DNA of 64,000 nt, taken from Rostratula benghalensis (taxonomy: Eukaryota; Chordata; Aves; Charadriiformes; Rostratulidae). A program made the translations under genes and the position numbers. How positions within the stretch are numbered: position 1 is the stretch's first letter; each line of letters starts with the position of its first letter. Where the stretch lies: the NCBI GenBank assembly GCA_013399305.1, contig VXAI01000095.1, forward strand, positions 1,946,256 through 2,010,255, written 5' to 3'. The notes beneath the pieces are model-generated. The model had not been told where the DNA came from. It saw only the letters and a program-made list of their open reading frames with translations, and made no database searches. Of this stretch, positions 62,109 to 64,000 are shown piece after piece.

Positions 62109-63341
62109 CAGTCCAGTTTTACAATTTCCCCTCATTAAGGTGTATTTTCCGGCAGGGCTGTGAGTACATTGGGTCTTCAAATGGGGTGAAGGATTTAGCT
62201 ATAAATCCCAAAGATGATTCAGTAAGTGGAATTTCTGTAGGATCGTTTAAATAGTTTATAGGCTGCCAGGCAGGATTTTAACCTTCTAACAGTGACAGGA
62301 ACAGTGTTACTTTCCTGCTCTTTTGAATGCCAACACATTTCTTAGTTCTCTTTGTTTCATATCTGTTGTGGAAAGACACACATTGCTCCCATTTTCATTA
62401 AGGAAACAGGAATCTTATGCTATTTCAATACACCTGTGAAAACTTGAAATTCTCTCATTCAGTGCTCTTTTTTTTTGTTAAATACACAGGTCAGACCCTG
62501 TGGACCCTTCCCCCCTTTCAAACAGAAAAGTTAAAGTAAATGCTTGCACGCACACACACAAAAATAATAAAAAAAAATAATCCAGAGACAGAACTAGGAC
62601 AAGGTAGCCCCAAACCTTTCTCTTTTTCCTTTATATTTAAGCAGACCCTCCGTCACCCTCCCTTCTCCCCTTTTCTACACCTGAATAAAGCCAGGGAGGA
62701 TCTAAAGCCCACAGACTGATCACTCCCACAATTCAGAAGATGAGAGAGAAAGGACAAATGTTCAGGGGCGCCGTGAAGTTAAGCCAAGCATCTTGGAGCA
62801 GCATTCATTAAGGAGCTCTGCCAAAACTCCTGGTGCAGGCAGCTGCTGCAGGAGCAGCTGCAGGGCTGGGAAGCAGGAGGAAGCCACACACAGCACCAGT
62901 CAGGAAAATAACGCACAGAAGGGATCCCTTTGGTGGAAGTGAGGATGTTACAGATAACGCATTCATAAGGATTTGTTGCCCCAAAACAAGCAGCCCAGCC
63001 AGCAGAGCAACAGGAAATCAAATCACCTAAACTGCAAAGCGACTGACTCATGCCTATTGTTAGGCCTGACCATTTGTCTCCCAAGGTTTCCTAAACCTGA
63101 TGATGCTGCAGCCCTTTCCAAGCCCTGGGACCAGTACAACTGCTTCCAAGCTTAGGGGAAGAGTGGTGACACTTGAGGCTTAGGGCAAGGACTCCTTTGA
63201 GTCATGACAGCTAATTACATACCTTCATATGTGTTGAAAAGAGAAAAGACAGACATTTTTAATGCATGGTGGTTGCAAGAGCAAGGACTTATCTTAGTAT
63301 CTTGGGTAATAAATATTACTACTTCTAGTCATACTTCTGCT

Positions 63342-63607
63342 ATCACAGAATCACAGAATGATATGGAGCTGGAAAGGACCTCTGGAGATCATCTGGTCCA
63401 ACCCCCCTGACAGAGCAGGTCCACTCAGAGCAGGTTGCACAGGAACCTGTCCAGCCAGGGTTTGAACATCTCCAGAGACAGAGATTCCACCACCTCTCTG
63501 GGCAGCCTGTTCCAGGGCTCTGCCACCCTGACAGTGAAGAAGTTCCTCTTCATGTTTAGATGGAAGTTCTTATGTACAAGTTTGTGCCCATTTCCTCTTG
63601 TCCTCTT
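63342..63607 (-). mobile_element. CR1 LINE 3' fragment, minus strand
   Basis: The plus strand starts ATCACAGAATCACAGAATGA, the reversed CR1 tail with two tail units. It continues with AGGACCTCTGGAGATCATCT and runs through the reversed 3' region to CCATTTCCTCTTGTCCTCTT. It is 5'-truncated and about 265 bp long. Confidence 0.97.
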
Positions 63608-64000
63608 ATAATATTAAAAAGTCTGACAGACAATTTATTCTGGCTGGAGATCTCATGTGCTACCTAACCCTGGCCCCTCTGCCCTGGGTCAGTCTCCTGC
63701 TATGGGAATTTGGGGGGATTCCAGTCATCTTTCCAGTGAGGCAGTATTTGCCTCTCTGAGATGTGGGGGGACTGGATGAAACGGACAGTTCATCTGTCGC
63801 AGTGACTATCAACACTCAGATTTGGCAAGTAAGTAAGGAGCGCTGTGTTGGTGTGTGAGCTGGTTTGAATTCAGAATTCTAATCAGATGAACTAAGAAAC
63901 TTTCAATCTAATTAAGAGAACAGTAGAGTTTGTTCTTAATCCACAACCATTTAATCTTCCAACTCATTAGTTGTGCACAGGCTCTATGAATATGTATACC
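63608..64000. other. Non-coding window end
   Basis: No gene, repeat or regulatory motif is supported here. Confidence 0.6.

Larger units (their letters stand above)
51499..63341. other. Long non-coding stretch
   Basis: No firm gene. Weak signals: a plus MGNSVCQ start before a strong donor at 53043/53044; a 35-nt minus interval at 54219-54253 with strong acceptor and donor and two open frames; a strong plus donor near 56.13 kb; and a minus donor near 58.07 kb behind a long open frame. The block at 55.64-56.06 kb reads like conserved AT-rich intergenic sequence, but this cannot be shown here. Many ORFs overlap on both strands near 58.0-58.4 kb. Confidence 0.55.

Noticed and set aside
1..64000. 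CRISPR arrays, bacterial operons, tRNA, rRNA, prophage or integron signals
   Set aside because: None seen; the DNA is vertebrate nuclear in composition and repeat content.

Overview
The window looks like bird nuclear DNA. It holds six 5'-truncated CR1 LINE copies, several ending in the CR1 3' tail based on ATTCTATG or ATTCCATG. It has few other repeats, short microsatellites, long AT-rich stretches with little CpG, and one dense CpG island. There are no operons, ribosome binding sites, CRISPR arrays or recognisable structural RNA genes. Six-frame open frames are mostly chance, repeat-derived, or created by the run of N.

Layout. Positions 1-6120 are AT-rich and end in what looks like the 3' end of a plus-strand gene: a small exon (5373-5411), a terminal coding exon (5645-5766) and a poly(A) signal (6096-6101). 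From 6.1 to 34.9 kb the DNA is intron-like or intergenic, with CR1 copies at 7.3-8.4, 11.0-11.5, 22.0 and 28.5 kb and one plausible minus-strand microexon (20411-20444). A CpG island (about 34.93-36.56 kb) contains a 228-base assembly gap, a CCAAT cluster, GC boxes, an NRF1 site, a CRE-like site, a palindromic RFX X-box and a YY1-like site. Minus-strand splice donors at its left edge suggest a gene running left through 35-6 kb. A plus-strand ATG in strong context at 36519 leaves room for a divergent transcript.

The right half (37-64 kb) is again mostly non-coding, with CR1 copies at 37.3-37.7 and 63.3-63.6 kb. The best exon there is 44266-44409 on the minus strand: 144 nt, open throughout, strong splice sites at both ends, and unusually rich in CpG for its surroundings. 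On the plus strand, 50861-50993 and 51273-51498 join in phase into about 118 open codons ending in a stop. A CpG-retaining block at 49620-49860 looks like a conserved enhancer-like element. I could not name any of these genes, so their functions are left open.

I found no convincing new biological system. The items most worth checking are the unnamed exons, the X-box promoter interrupted by the gap, and the possible two-exon 76-residue ORF leaving the island. Splice-site calls were made by eye in a large AT-rich region, so some low-confidence exons will be chance matches.
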